From assembly GCF_003121295.1 (NCBI RefSeq), contig NZ_PHNC01000031.1, positions 1,180,439 through 1,244,438 of the forward strand: 64,000 nucleotides of DNA, in the 5' to 3' direction. This DNA comes from Streptomyces orinoci. GTDB taxonomy: Bacteria; Actinomycetota; Actinomycetes; Streptomycetales; Streptomycetaceae. This document shows, in pieces, positions 8,429 through 16,581 of this stretch; within the stretch, counting starts at the first letter, position 1, and the number at the start of each line of letters is the position of its first letter. The translations under genes and the position numbers were made by a program. The notes beneath the pieces were generated by a model. The model was not told where the DNA came from and ran no database searches. It worked only from the letters and a program-made list of their open reading frames with translations.

Positions 8429-8620
8429 TCACAACAGGTGGTCCGCCTTGCCGGCCTTGATGTCGAGGATGAGGGCACGCAGCGCCTCCCGGCTGTCGGT
8501 GAGGTAGCGGTCCTCGGCCCCGGCTACGGCTATGTAGGCGTTGCCCGTTGTGTCGGTGCCTATGCGGAAGCAGGAGTTGCCTTCACCGCAGTAGGGGGCT
8601 TCCCAGTTGATGTCTCTCAC
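8429..8620 (-). CDS. DUF397 small protein, copy next to its XRE regulator
   Basis: This 63-residue protein starts at the GTG at 8620, 10 bp after the stop of the XRE gene, so it is the native operon partner. Motifs are as in its twin (CGEGNSCFRIGTD, VAGAEDRYLT, ALILDIKAGK). In WhiJ-type systems the small protein is thought to modulate the DNA-binding partner; that role is family knowledge, not visible here. The whole gene plus flanks is repeated 268 bp further downstream. Confidence 0.87.
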   Translation of the reverse strand: MRDINWEAPYCGEGNSCFRIGTDTTGNAYIAVAGAEDRYLTDSREALRALILDIKAGKADHLL

Positions 8621-8630
8621 AGCTGCCCTT

Positions 8631-9482
8631 TCACAGTCGGTGGGCGATGTCCCGGATGAAATCACGCGAATCCCTTGGATTCAGCGACAGCTTCTCCATC
8701 CAGTCCAAGTGCGCCCGGTACTTCGCCAGTTGTGCTGCTCCGTGCAGGAACTCCGGGCCGTGTGAGCTGTCCAGCTGCACGGTGTCCAGTTGCGGTGCCC
8801 CGGCTTCGGCGTAGAAGATCGCCTGCCCGGCGCCGGGAAAGGCACCTGCCTCCACGGGGAGGGCAAGCACCGTGATGTTGGGCCGTTCCGCCATCGACAG
8901 AACATGTTCAAGCTGCGCCCGTGCCACCTTCCGTCCGCCGAACCGCATACGCAGAGCGGCCTCATGAATGATGGCGACCAGCTCGGGCGCCGGGTCCGTC
9001 ATCAGTATGCGCTGGCGCTCCATACGCAGTGCCATCCGCAACTCGGTGTCCTGCGAGGGCAGTCGGGGAAGCACGACCTCGAAGAGCGAGCGAGCGTGGT
9101 CCCGGGTCTGAAGCAGGCCGGGGATGTGCACTGACTGGGAGACCCGCATTCGGACGGAATTCGCCTCCAGTTCGGCGATATCCAGAAGGCCCGCGGGCAA
9201 CCGGCCCCGGTACTTCTCCCACCAGCCCCGGGCCTGCGGCCGAGCCATATCGACGAGAGCGTTCGCATACCGGTCGTCCGAACAGTCGCAGTTGCAGACC
9301 CAGGTCCGTACCCGCTCCGGACTGATGGGGCGCAGCCCTGACTCAAAGTTGGAGATCTTGCCGCGGTCTACGCCCAGCAGCCCCGCGATGTGCTCCGGGC
9401 TGACACCGGCGGCGGTCCGTACCTTGCGCAGTTCTGCGCCGAGGCGGCGCTGCCGCTCGGTGGTCCATGTCCTCTGCGCCAT
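8631..9482 (-). CDS. XRE-family regulator with Scr1/WhiJ-type C-terminal domain
   Basis: A 283-residue regulator. An N-terminal XRE helix-turn-helix (about residues 9-65, LGAELRKVRTAAG, then LLGVDRGKISNFESG) is followed by the DUF5753 ligand-like domain typical of WhiJ/Scr1 proteins (about 90-275, with YRGRLPAGLLDIAELEANS and the IPGLLQT motif). The ATG at 9482 gives the standard length; longer frames upstream lack family similarity. It forms an operon with the DUF397 genes and is divergent from an ATP-binding protein, the arrangement found in whiJ/abaA-like developmental loci. It likely represses its own divergent promoters. Confidence 0.9.
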   Translation of the reverse strand: MAQRTWTTERQRRLGAELRKVRTAAGVSPEHIAGLLGVDRGKISNFESGLRPISPERVRTWVCNCDCSDDRYANALVDMARPQARGWWEKYRGRLPAGLLDIAELEANSVRMRVSQSVHIPGLLQTRDHARSLFEVVLPRLPSQDTELRMALRMERQRILMTDPAPELVAIIHEAALRMRFGGRKVARAQLEHVLSMAERPNITVLALPVEAGAFPGAGQAIFYAEAGAPQLDTVQLDSSHGPEFLHGAAQLAKYRAHLDWMEKLSLNPRDSRDFIRDIAHRL

Positions 9483-9565
9483 CTGAGCCCCATTCCCGTG
9501 CCGTTGGGGGCAGTCTGCCGTGTTCGCTGGCGTTGATCCACGGCAGCTCGGGTCTCCCCGAGGGC

Positions 9566-9595
9566 GGGGTAAATCTACCCCTGATCCGCTACAGT
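9566..9595. promoter_or_regulatory. Candidate operator and -10 box between XRE and ATP-binding genes
   Basis: GGGGTA and TACCCC (9566-9571, 9576-9581) form a perfect 6-bp-arm palindrome with a 4-nt spacer in the divergent region. TACAGT at 9590-9595 resembles a -10 element directed at the ATP-binding gene. The layout suits autoregulation by the XRE protein; binding is inferred. Confidence 0.4.
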
Positions 9596-9708
9596 CGGTA
9601 CCGCACCGCTCACAGACTGCTGGAGCGGCTCCCGCAACGTGCACACCCACGCCTCCACACCGCACCACCCCCAACACCCCACCCCACACCCCCACCCGGA
9701 GCTGCCGT

Positions 9709-10239
9709 ATGCCCGTCAGCCTCTGCCCCCTGGCCAACCCCCACGCCCTCCACGCCTACGAGCCCGCCGAACACCCCGCAAGCACCACCCGTACCGCCAA
9801 CCCCACAGGTCTCGCCTACAGCTTCACCGTCCCGGGGGAACCCCGATCCGCCGCCCTGGCCCGCGCACAAGTCCGCACCGCACTCCGAGCCCACGGGCTC
9901 GCCGACGCCGAGGAGGCCGTACTCCAGACCACCGGCGAACTCGTCGCCTGCGCAAGCCTCTTCGAGCCCGGACAGAACCTCTACCTCTCCCTGCACTGGC
10001 GCGACCGCGCCATCCGCACCGTCCTATGGGACCCCCACCCCTCCCACGCCCACGACCGTGCTGCCCAAACCCTCTGCACCGCCCGCCGCAAGCGCATCCT
10101 GCTCCTGCTCGCCTGTGTGGTACGCGAATGCGGCGGCACCTGGGGCATCGACCGCCCCAGCCCCGGCAACGAGGGCACCAAGGTATGGGCCAACCTCCCC
10201 CACACCGGCGCCAAGTCCTACGCCGTACGCCGCTGCTGA
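9709..10239 (+). CDS. AbaA-like ATP-binding (anti-sigma-type) protein
   Basis: A 176-residue protein related to the HATPase-fold regulatory proteins encoded opposite Scr1/WhiJ regulators in streptomycetes. Residues about 45-165 carry the fold: a helical start (SAALARAQVRTALRAHGL), the N-box-like TTGELVACA and a C-terminal GNEGTKVWANL strand. Canonical Asn and glycine-rich lid motifs are weak, so kinase activity is doubtful and it may bind nucleotide or only a partner. The ATG at 9709 follows CCGGAGCTG. Its last 22 bp overlap the tail of the convergent AbiEi-like pseudogene. Confidence 0.75.
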   Translation: MPVSLCPLANPHALHAYEPAEHPASTTRTANPTGLAYSFTVPGEPRSAALARAQVRTALRAHGLADAEEAVLQTTGELVACASLFEPGQNLYLSLHWRDRAIRTVLWDPHPSHAHDRAAQTLCTARRKRILLLLACVVRECGGTWGIDRPSPGNEGTKVWANLPHTGAKSYAVRRC

Positions 10240-11141
10240 GCTCCCCGGAGCTCCTCCAACACCCCCTTGATGGTGCGGATCATCAACCGAGGCCGGTAGA
10301 AGACGTCATCCCGGGTGAAGCGCAGACACCGGCGAATCCCGGCGCACCCCGCAAGCTGGTTGAACCGCGCCACGTCCGCCTGGTGGGCACGCCTGCTGCC
10401 ATGCCAGGTAAACCCTTCGATCTCCAGCGCCAGCCCCTACGCCCGGAACAGGAAGTCCAGCCGCCGCACTTGCCCATTGGCAGTGGTCACCTCGACCTGC
10501 GACTCCGGATGCAGCCCGGCATCGTGCATATGCAACCGCGCCAACGACTCGGCGGGCGAGCCGCAGCGAGGGTCGGTCAGCGCCAGCGAACTCCGGGCTC
10601 GCCGGACAAGGGTGCGTGAGCCTCCCAGTGCGGCCTCAACCTGGGGGCGCAGCACCAGCCCCTGCAACAGTGCTGAATCCACCGCGACCACCGCCTCATT
10701 GCGCGGCAAGGCCCGTAACAGATCGCAGACCGTACGCACCGGCGTGGTCACCCGGACCCCTCCAACGGTGGTTACCTCATGCTCCCCCAGCTCCGCTCGA
10801 TGAACCGCGGCCCCACCCGGACGCCGCTCCCGGCAGCCCCCGAGCACCGTGAACTCGACGGCATACGGCTCCAACATCTCAATGCCGTGCGCCGCGGCCG
10901 CCGTACTGTGGCTCCCCACCAACCCCGCACTCTGCAGCTGATAGGCCCTGGCCCGCATCTGAAGGTCCACCCTCACACCCGGCGCGGCCCAGGCGCCAAA
11001 GTGCAACCGCTGCCACCCCCAACGCCGCAGAGCCTGGGCGGCGTTCCTCTGCCCCATGCCCATGGCGACCATCTGTGAGGTCAACAGAACCCCACCCTGC
11101 GCCGCGGCCAGAACAGCCAGTGCTTCCCGGTCAACCCCCAT
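10218..11141 (-). pseudogene. AbiEi-like/DUF559-type nuclease protein interrupted by an amber codon
   Basis: The reading frame from the ATG at 11141 encodes an N-terminal winged-helix of the type IV toxin-antitoxin AbiEi kind (ALAVLAAAQGGVLLTSQM) and the start of a VSR/DUF559-like nuclease fold, then meets TAG at 10437-10439. The same frame continues for another 72 codons with clear family sequence (EIEGFTWHGSRRAHQADVAR, GIRRCLRFTRDDV) to a TAG at 10218-10220. A single base change would restore a 307-residue protein. The truncated product would lack the conserved acidic and Trp residues of the nuclease core. It has a TTA codon near 10716. Either a young pseudogene, a readthrough case or a sequencing error. 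Confidence 0.82.
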
Positions 11142-11283
11142 GCCCCCACCACACCGCACCCCCCTCCCCGCGTCCACCCCTGTGGATAACCCCACCCCAC
11201 GCCCTACTGAGTGCTCAGAGGTGGGAAACCTTTGGCGGGGCGCCGGAAAGGGCAAAGGAAATCCGCCTTTGAGAGGTAGGCGG

Positions 11284-11640
11284 TCAAGGGATGACCAAGA
11301 CCCGGACCCCCCGGCGCACCCCCCAGCCCGCCATCGTGCCCGCGACGGACTCCAGGACGTGCCGGGCGCGGAGGCGGGGCGCGCCCAGGCGGCCGGGGGG
11401 CATGGTGCGGACGGCGAGTACGGTCAAGTCGCGGGAGAGGTAGGCGACATCGATGGGGAAGCGCATACCGAAGGTATGCACGCCGGCGGCCGGGGTGAGC
11501 AGGAGGGCGCCCTCAATGGTGTCCCGTCCCAGCAGGCCACGGGTGCGGGCGCGATAGGAGGAGGCGATCTCCAGGGGGAGGGGTGGGAAGTCCCCTGGTC
11601 CCACCTGGAGTTGGGCGGGGCCGTCGGGCCAGTGGGGCAT
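11284..11640 (-). CDS. DUF192 family protein
   Basis: A 118-residue DUF192 protein. The family is small, all-beta and of unsettled function; members in other phyla are often exported. The core is visible: YRARTRGLLGRDTI, then GVHTFGMRFPIDVAYLS and LESVAGTMAGWGV. No signal peptide is seen. The ATG at 11640 follows AAAGG; a longer frame upstream is Arg/Pro-rich and unlike the family. DUF192 genes lie beside Tad or prepilin peptidase genes in many actinobacteria, as here, where the peptidase is divergent 125 bp away. Confidence 0.87.
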   Translation of the reverse strand: MPHWPDGPAQLQVGPGDFPPLPLEIASSYRARTRGLLGRDTIEGALLLTPAAGVHTFGMRFPIDVAYLSRDLTVLAVRTMPPGRLGAPRLRARHVLESVAGTMAGWGVRRGVRVLVIP

Positions 11641-11753
11641 GGGTGAACCTTTCTGCGCTGGGCGCGGGCGGGGCGAATCCGCCTTTCGGGTGGCCAAGTT
11701 ATCCACAGAAGCCCGGACCTCCACAGGGCCCAGCAAAGAATCCCAGATCTCCC

Positions 11754-11759
11754 TAACCT
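11754..11759 (+). promoter_or_regulatory. Putative -10 box (TAACCT) of a leaderless prepilin peptidase mRNA
   Basis: TAACCT ends 6 nt before the ATG at 11766 and no Shine-Dalgarno sequence is present. This spacing is typical of actinobacterial leaderless transcripts, where the start codon is the 5' end. Confidence 0.5.
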
Positions 11760-11765
11760 CGGCTC

Positions 11766-12416
11766 ATGACTTGGTTGTTGGCGGTACTCGCAGGGTTCTA
11801 CGGCGCCGTTGCCGGGTGGCTGCTGCCGCGCGTGCGGTACCGGCTGGCTGTTGAGGAGGGGCAGTTCGGGTTAGGTGGGGTGGGGGGAGGGGCGGCCGTC
11901 ACCGGGGCCCTTTGTGCGGGGCTCGCTCTCGCTACGGGCGCGCGGCCCGAGTTGGCGGTGTGGCTGTTGGCGGCGCCGGTGACCGTATTGCTGGCGGAGG
12001 TTGACCGTTCTGTGCGGCGGTTACCTGATCTGCTGACGCTGCCGCTTGCGTTGGCGGTCACCGGGCTGCTGGGGGTGGTGGCACTCATACCCGGCGCGGC
12101 CGGTTCCTGGCCGGGCGCGTTGCTCGGCGCGGCGGCCCTCGGGGGGTGGTACCTGCTGCTGTTCCTGATCCACCCACGAGGCATGGGGTTCGGCGATGTA
12201 AAGCTCGCGCTGGGGCTGGGCGGCGCCCTGGGGTGGTACGGCTGGGCGTGGTTGATCTTCGGCGGCTTCGCGGGGCTACTGGCGGGGGCGGCCTTTGGTC
12301 TCTGGCTGCTGCTGGTACGCAGGGCCGGACGGGGCACGACGCTGGCCTTCGGCCCGTTCATGATCGCGGGGGCGTGGTCCGGGGTATTGCTGGGCGCCTG
12401 GTCAATGCGGGGGTGA
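11766..12416 (+). CDS. A24 prepilin peptidase (TadV/CpaA-like) with two TTA codons
   Basis: A 216-residue polytopic aspartyl protease that should cleave the Flp prepilin leader. Both catalytic aspartates are visible: one in VDRSVRRLPDLLTLP (about residues 79-93) and one in GFGDVKLALG (about 141). Six or so membrane segments cover the chain; the cytoplasmic Cys domain and methylase part of large PilD proteins are absent, as in TadV. It is the only peptidase of this type in the window and lies apart from the pilus operon. Codons 36 (11871-11873) and 86 (12021-12023) are TTA, which in Streptomyces need the bldA tRNA. Its codon use is less GC-biased than that of its neighbours. Confidence 0.92.
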   Translation: MTWLLAVLAGFYGAVAGWLLPRVRYRLAVEEGQFGLGGVGGGAAVTGALCAGLALATGARPELAVWLLAAPVTVLLAEVDRSVRRLPDLLTLPLALAVTGLLGVVALIPGAAGSWPGALLGAAALGGWYLLLFLIHPRGMGFGDVKLALGLGGALGWYGWAWLIFGGFAGLLAGAAFGLWLLLVRRAGRGTTLAFGPFMIAGAWSGVLLGAWSMRG

Positions 12417-12764
12417 GGCGGCGGGGTGGGGCGGGGGCCGGGGAGGGAGGGGGAGGGGGGAGGGGGCGCCCCCCCGCGTCGTCGGGGCGGCCGAATCACG
12501 TGCATGCACCGTGACGAACAATGACGGACTGTGACCCTCACGGGATCGGGCTCGTCAAGGTGGCGATGACTTTATGCAACATTTTCGGAAGCCGGGCGGC
12601 CCGGCGGGGCGTTGCAGACCCAGGGGTCGGTTATGGCCCGGGAACCCAGTACTGGCGGGGTTTCCAGGGCGGGCAATTGATCACCAGGACGGCCAAAGCC
12701 AAGATCAGTAAGGCCGTTTCGGGTCAGCGTGGCAGCGGTTGTCACCCTTGTGCATGCACAGAGC
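12417..12764. other. Non-coding stretch with a G-tract
   Basis: No convincing gene. 12425-12468 is a run of G-blocks on the + strand that could form a G-quadruplex, just after the peptidase stop. The rest is less GC-rich than the surroundings and presumably holds the promoter of the small RNA that follows. Confidence 0.5.
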
Positions 12765-12843
12765 ACGGCCTCCGACCGGTTATGGTGGAAACCCCCCCTC
12801 GGGCCGGTCCGTATCCCCCCCACGGACCGGCCCGTTTTCTTTT
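12765..12843 (+). ncRNA. Small RNA resembling the 6C family, ending in an intrinsic terminator
   Basis: Two runs of exactly seven C lie 16 nt apart (12792-12798 and 12815-12821). The second is the loop of a perfect 13-bp hairpin (arms 12800-12812 and 12822-12834, loop ATCCCCCCC) followed by TTTTCTTTT, a strong terminator. The first C-run follows GGTTATGGTGGAAA. Paired C-rich loops with a terminal hairpin are the definition of the actinobacterial 6C RNA; in mycobacteria the member B11 also lies beside a Tad-type locus. C-loops are thought to bind G-rich ribosome-binding sites. The 5' end is not determined. Confidence 0.72.
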
Positions 12844-12934
12844 CGGGGCCCTCACCCTCCGTAACAGCGCGCTCATCCGGTCCCGACCGGTCATCCGAGC
12901 GGTCATCGGTACGGGCGATAACGGCCAGGAACCG

Positions 12935-13978
12935 TTAAGAATCGCCGCGGCGGGCCCAGATGTTGACTCCCTCGGTGCTCACCGCGAAGGAATCGATCTC
13001 GGCGAGCTCTTCCTTGGTCAGCGCGGGGGAGTCCAGGGCGGCCACATTGGCCTCCAGCTGGCCGACGCTGGAGGCGCCGGTGAGGGCCGAGGTCATCCGC
13101 TCGTCGCGCAGCACCCACTTCAGGGCCAGCTGGGCCAGGCTCTGCCCGCGCCGGGCGGCGATCTCGTTCAGGCCGCGCAGGCGGCGTACCACGTCCTCGG
13201 TGAGCAGGCCGGGGTCCAGCGACTTGCCCTGGGCCGCCCGGGAGCCCTCCGGGACGCCCTGGAGGTATTTGTCGGTGAGCAGGCCCTGGGCCAGCGGGGC
13301 GAAGGAGATACAGCCCATGCCCTCGTCCTCCAGGGCGTCCAGCAGGCCGTCGTCCTCGGTCCAGCGGTTGATCATGGAGTAGGAGGGCTGGTGGATCAGC
13401 GCCGGTACACCCATCTCCCGCAGCAGGCGGGCGGCTTCCCGGGTCTGCTCGGCGTTGTAGGAGGACACCCCCGCGTACAGCGCCTTGCCCTGCTGGACGG
13501 CGGACGCCAGGGCGCCCATCGTCTCCTCCAGCGGGGTGTGCGGGTCGAAACGGTGTGAGTAGAAGATATCGACGTACTCGACACCCATTCGGGCCAGCGA
13601 GGCGTTCAGTGACGACAGGAGATACTTCCGCGAGCCCCACTCACCGTACGGTCCCGGATGCATCAGGTAGCCGGCCTTGGTGGAGAGCACCAGCTCATCG
13701 CGGTAGGGCCGGAAATCCTGGGCGAAGAGTTTGCCGAAGTTGAGCTCGGCGGAACCGGGCGGCGGGCCGTAGTTGTTGGCCAGATCGAAGTGCGTGACGC
13801 CCAGGTCGAAGGCCCGGCGCAGAATGGCCCGCTGGGACTCCAGAGTGCGGTCGTCCCCGAAGTTGTGCCACAGTCCAAGGGAGATGGCAGGCAGTTTGAG
13901 GCCGCTGCGCCCGGTACGCCGGTACTCCATGGAGTCGTAGCGGGTATCGGCCGCGCGGTAAAGCGAGGGATCGGTCAT
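12935..13978 (-). CDS. Aldo/keto reductase, YghZ-like
   Basis: A 347-residue cytosolic NADPH-dependent reductase of the AKR superfamily, closest in pattern to YghZ (L-glyceraldehyde 3-phosphate reductase) and KvbetaAKR proteins. The (beta/alpha)8 landmarks are present: GLWHNFGDDR, HFDLANNYGPPPGSAE with the catalytic Asp and Tyr, LSTKAGY with the Lys, DIFYSHRFDP with the His, and the cofactor strand near ALTGASSVGQLEANV. The start is the ATG at 13978; an upstream extension is not family-like. It converges with the 6C-like RNA and diverges from the prenyl transferase. The physiological substrate is unknown. Confidence 0.92.
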   Translation of the reverse strand: MTDPSLYRAADTRYDSMEYRRTGRSGLKLPAISLGLWHNFGDDRTLESQRAILRRAFDLGVTHFDLANNYGPPPGSAELNFGKLFAQDFRPYRDELVLSTKAGYLMHPGPYGEWGSRKYLLSSLNASLARMGVEYVDIFYSHRFDPHTPLEETMGALASAVQQGKALYAGVSSYNAEQTREAARLLREMGVPALIHQPSYSMINRWTEDDGLLDALEDEGMGCISFAPLAQGLLTDKYLQGVPEGSRAAQGKSLDPGLLTEDVVRRLRGLNEIAARRGQSLAQLALKWVLRDERMTSALTGASSVGQLEANVAALDSPALTKEELAEIDSFAVSTEGVNIWARRGDS

Positions 13979-14099
13979 ATGGCCACTGACTATCACGGGC
14001 CGGTGACAGCCCGAGTTGGGTCCTCGCGACACGCTGGCAGTAATGTGGCGCCCTCACGGGGCGACCGAACTGGCACTGGCATGGAGGGGCTGGAAAGAC

Positions 14100-14861
14100 G
14101 TGAAGTTGCGCGACCTGGTGTACGGGCTCTACGCGCGCCGGGTGGAAGGCCGCCTCGACCACGCCCAGGTGCCCAAGCACATCGGTGTCATCCTCGACGG
14201 CAACCGCCGCTGGGCGCGGGCCGACGGGCGGACCACCGAGCAGGGGCACCAGGCCGGCGCCGACAAGATCCATGAGCTGCTGGGCTGGTGTGACGAGACC
14301 GATGTCGAGGTCGTCACCCTGTGGATGCTCTCCACCGACAATCTGGACCGCCCGCCCGCGGAACTGAAGCCGCTGCTGGGCATCATCGAGAACACGGTGC
14401 GCGGGCTGGCCGCCGACGGCCGCTGGCGGGTGCACCATGTGGGCACGCTCGATCTGCTGCCGCCCGAGACCCAACTGGTGCTCAAGGAGGCCGAACAGGC
14501 CACCCTGGGAGTGGACGGGATACTGGTGAATGTCGCCGTCGGTTACGGCGGACGGCAGGAAATCGCCGACGCGGTGCGGTCGCTGATCCTGGAAGCGGCC
14601 GACAACGGCACCTCCTTCGAGGAACTGGCCGAGATGGTCGATGTCGACCACATCACCAAGCACCTTTACACGCGCGGCCAGCCGGACCCGGACCTGATCA
14701 TCCGCACCAGTGGGGAACAGCGGCTGTCGGGTTTCATGCTGTGGCAGAGCGCGCATTCCGAGTACTACTTCTGCGAGGTCTTCTGGCCCGCTTTCCGGAA
14801 GGTCGACTTCCTGCGCGCGCTGCGTGATTATGCGGCGCGGCACCGGCGTTACGGTTACTGA
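14100..14861 (+). CDS. cis-Isoprenyl diphosphate synthase (UppS family)
   Basis: This 253-residue soluble enzyme adds isoprene units in cis to an allylic diphosphate, making the lipid carrier for wall precursors or a shorter intermediate. Family signatures are seen: HIGVILDGNRRWAR with the catalytic Asp, GHQAGADKI, LWMLSTDN, NVAVGYGGRQEI and the C-terminal DLIIRTSGEQRLSGFMLWQ. A GTG at 14100 is chosen because it gives usual length and begins at KLRDLVYGLYARR, the normal N-terminus; an in-frame ATG at 14043 would add 19 residues. Streptomycetes usually have more than one paralogue, so product chain length is not certain. Confidence 0.9.
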   Translation: MKLRDLVYGLYARRVEGRLDHAQVPKHIGVILDGNRRWARADGRTTEQGHQAGADKIHELLGWCDETDVEVVTLWMLSTDNLDRPPAELKPLLGIIENTVRGLAADGRWRVHHVGTLDLLPPETQLVLKEAEQATLGVDGILVNVAVGYGGRQEIADAVRSLILEAADNGTSFEELAEMVDVDHITKHLYTRGQPDPDLIIRTSGEQRLSGFMLWQSAHSEYYFCEVFWPAFRKVDFLRALRDYAARHRRYGY

Positions 14862-15258
14862 GCAGGCATCCTTTCCATACGGTCCGTCACTGCCCAACAG
14901 GCGTGAGTGCGCAGGGCATTTGCCCGTCTTGCACGCCGGGCGCCGCCGTCGGCGGACCGGTCGTTCACCTGCGCGTCGCATATGCCGTTGCATGGTCAAG
15001 CGGTTGGGCGGGAATATCCCCTCCAGGCCGGCGGTCGATCCCATGACCGTCGCTCTGCAAGCGGACGGCATGGGGCCGTTCGCCCGGGAGGCCCTTTGCA
15101 CACGGACGACGACCGTGCGGTGGCGGAGCGGACCAGAGGTGCCGCGGCCGGCACGGACGAGAGGGGTCGTCGGATGGCCCCCCAAGGGGCGTGGACCCGG
15201 CCCTTTCCCCGCGACGATGTCGCGTCCAGACCTCTCCCCGAGGGGGTTCGTGCACCCT
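14862..15258. other. 397-bp gap between uppS and phoH-like genes
   Basis: No gene with family features on either strand. It presumably holds the promoter of the PhoH-like gene; I see no hairpin with a U-tract or convincing -10/-35 pair. Confidence 0.5.
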
Positions 15259-16581
15259 ATGGTGACCAGCAAGAAGCGCCGTGAGATCGACCGGCGCACG
15301 TATGTCCTCGACACCAGCGTTCTGCTGGCGGACCCGGGGGCCATGGCCCGTTTCGAGGAGCATGAGGTGGTGCTCCCGGTGGTCGTGGTCACGGAGTTGG
15401 AGGCCAAGAGGCACCATCCGGAACTGGGGTATTTCGCCCGTAAGGCGCTGCGTTCACTGGACGAGTACCGGGTGCAGTACGGCCGGCTCGACGCCCCGAT
15501 CCCGATCGGTGAGCTGGGGGGCAGCCTGAGGGTCGAGCTCAACCACTCCGACCCGGGCATACTCCCGGTGGGTTTCCGGGCGGGCGACAACGACTCGCGG
15601 ATCCTGGCGGTCGCCCGCAACCTCCAGGCCGAGGGCTATGACGTCACCGTGGTCTCCAAGGACCTGCCGTTGCGCATCAAGGCATCCTCGGTGGGGCTGC
15701 TGGCCGAGGAGTACCGCGCCGAGTGGGCCATCACCGACTCGGGCTGGACGGGCATGGCGGAGCTGACCGTCGGTGCCGAGCAGGTGGACCAACTCTTCGC
15801 CGAGGAACGGGCATATCTCCCCGAGGCGGCCGAACTGCCGGTGCACACCGGGCTGGTGCTGCAGTCCGAGCGGGGCAAGGCGCTGGGTCGGGTCACGGCG
15901 GACGGCTCGGTGCGCCTGGTGCGCGGCGACCGGGAGGCGTTCGGCATCCATGGCCGCAGCGCGGAGCAGCGGGTGGCGCTGGATCTGCTGCTGGACCAGG
16001 AGGTGGGCATTGTCTCGCTGGGCGGCCGGGCGGGTACGGGCAAGTCGGCGCTGGCGCTGTGCGCCGGGCTGGAGGCGGTGCTGGAGCGACGGCAGCATCG
16101 CAAGGTGATGGTGTTCCGTCCGCTGTATGCCGTCGGCGGGCAGGAGTTGGGGTATCTGCCGGGCAGCGAGGCGGAGAAGATGAGCCCCTGGGCCCAGGCG
16201 GTCTTCGACACTCTGTCGGCGGTGACCACTGCCGAGGTGATCGAGGAGGTGGTGGGGCGCGGGATGCTGGAGGTGCTGCCGCTGACCCATATCCGGGGCC
16301 GTTCGCTGCATGACGCCTTTGTCATCGTCGATGAGGCGCAGTCGCTGGAACGCAATGTACTGCTGACCGTTTTGTCGCGGATCGGCGCCAACTCGCGGGT
16401 GGTGCTCACCCATGATGTGGCCCAGCGCGACAACCTGCGGGTCGGGCGCTACGACGGAGTGGTGGCGGTGGTGGAGAAGTTGAAGGGGCATCCCCTCTTC
16501 TCGCATGTGACCCTGACGCGTTCGGAGCGGTCGCCCATCGCGGCGCTGGTGACCGAGATGCTGGAGGACGGCCGCATCTAG
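15259..16581 (+). CDS. PhoH-like ATPase with N-terminal PIN domain
   Basis: A 440-residue two-domain protein. The PIN ribonuclease-like domain (about residues 12-150) keeps its acidic residues (YVLDTSVLLADP, VTELEAKRHHPELG, GDNDSRILAVA). The PhoH ATPase (about 235-435) has Walker A GRAGTGKSALAL and Walker B FVIVDEAQSL. PIN-PhoH fusions in mycobacteria (PhoH2) unwind and cleave RNA, so an RNA-handling role is likely. The ATG at 15259 is taken; the GTG at 15262 and a GTG at 15250 nearer GAGGGGG are alternatives that change only the first residues. Confidence 0.92.
   Translation: MVTSKKRREIDRRTYVLDTSVLLADPGAMARFEEHEVVLPVVVVTELEAKRHHPELGYFARKALRSLDEYRVQYGRLDAPIPIGELGGSLRVELNHSDPGILPVGFRAGDNDSRILAVARNLQAEGYDVTVVSKDLPLRIKASSVGLLAEEYRAEWAITDSGWTGMAELTVGAEQVDQLFAEERAYLPEAAELPVHTGLVLQSERGKALGRVTADGSVRLVRGDREAFGIHGRSAEQRVALDLLLDQEVGIVSLGGRAGTGKSALALCAGLEAVLERRQHRKVMVFRPLYAVGGQELGYLPGSEAEKMSPWAQAVFDTLSAVTTAEVIEEVVGRGMLEVLPLTHIRGRSLHDAFVIVDEAQSLERNVLLTVLSRIGANSRVVLTHDVAQRDNLRVGRYDGVVAVVEKLKGHPLFSHVTLTRSERSPIAALVTEMLEDGRI

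Larger units (their letters stand above)
8161..8652. repeat. 268-bp tandem duplication of a DUF397 gene
   Basis: 8161-8384 and 8429-8652 align without gaps over the DUF397 gene and through the last 22 nt of the XRE coding sequence. The downstream copy therefore contains a non-functional scrap of the XRE 3' end, which shows the direction: the XRE-DUF397 junction was copied as one block. Confidence 0.88.

Noticed and set aside
12521..13558. 345-codon + strand frame over the small RNA and the aldo/keto reductase
   Set aside because: It reads through a terminator hairpin and is antisense to the reductase; no family features.
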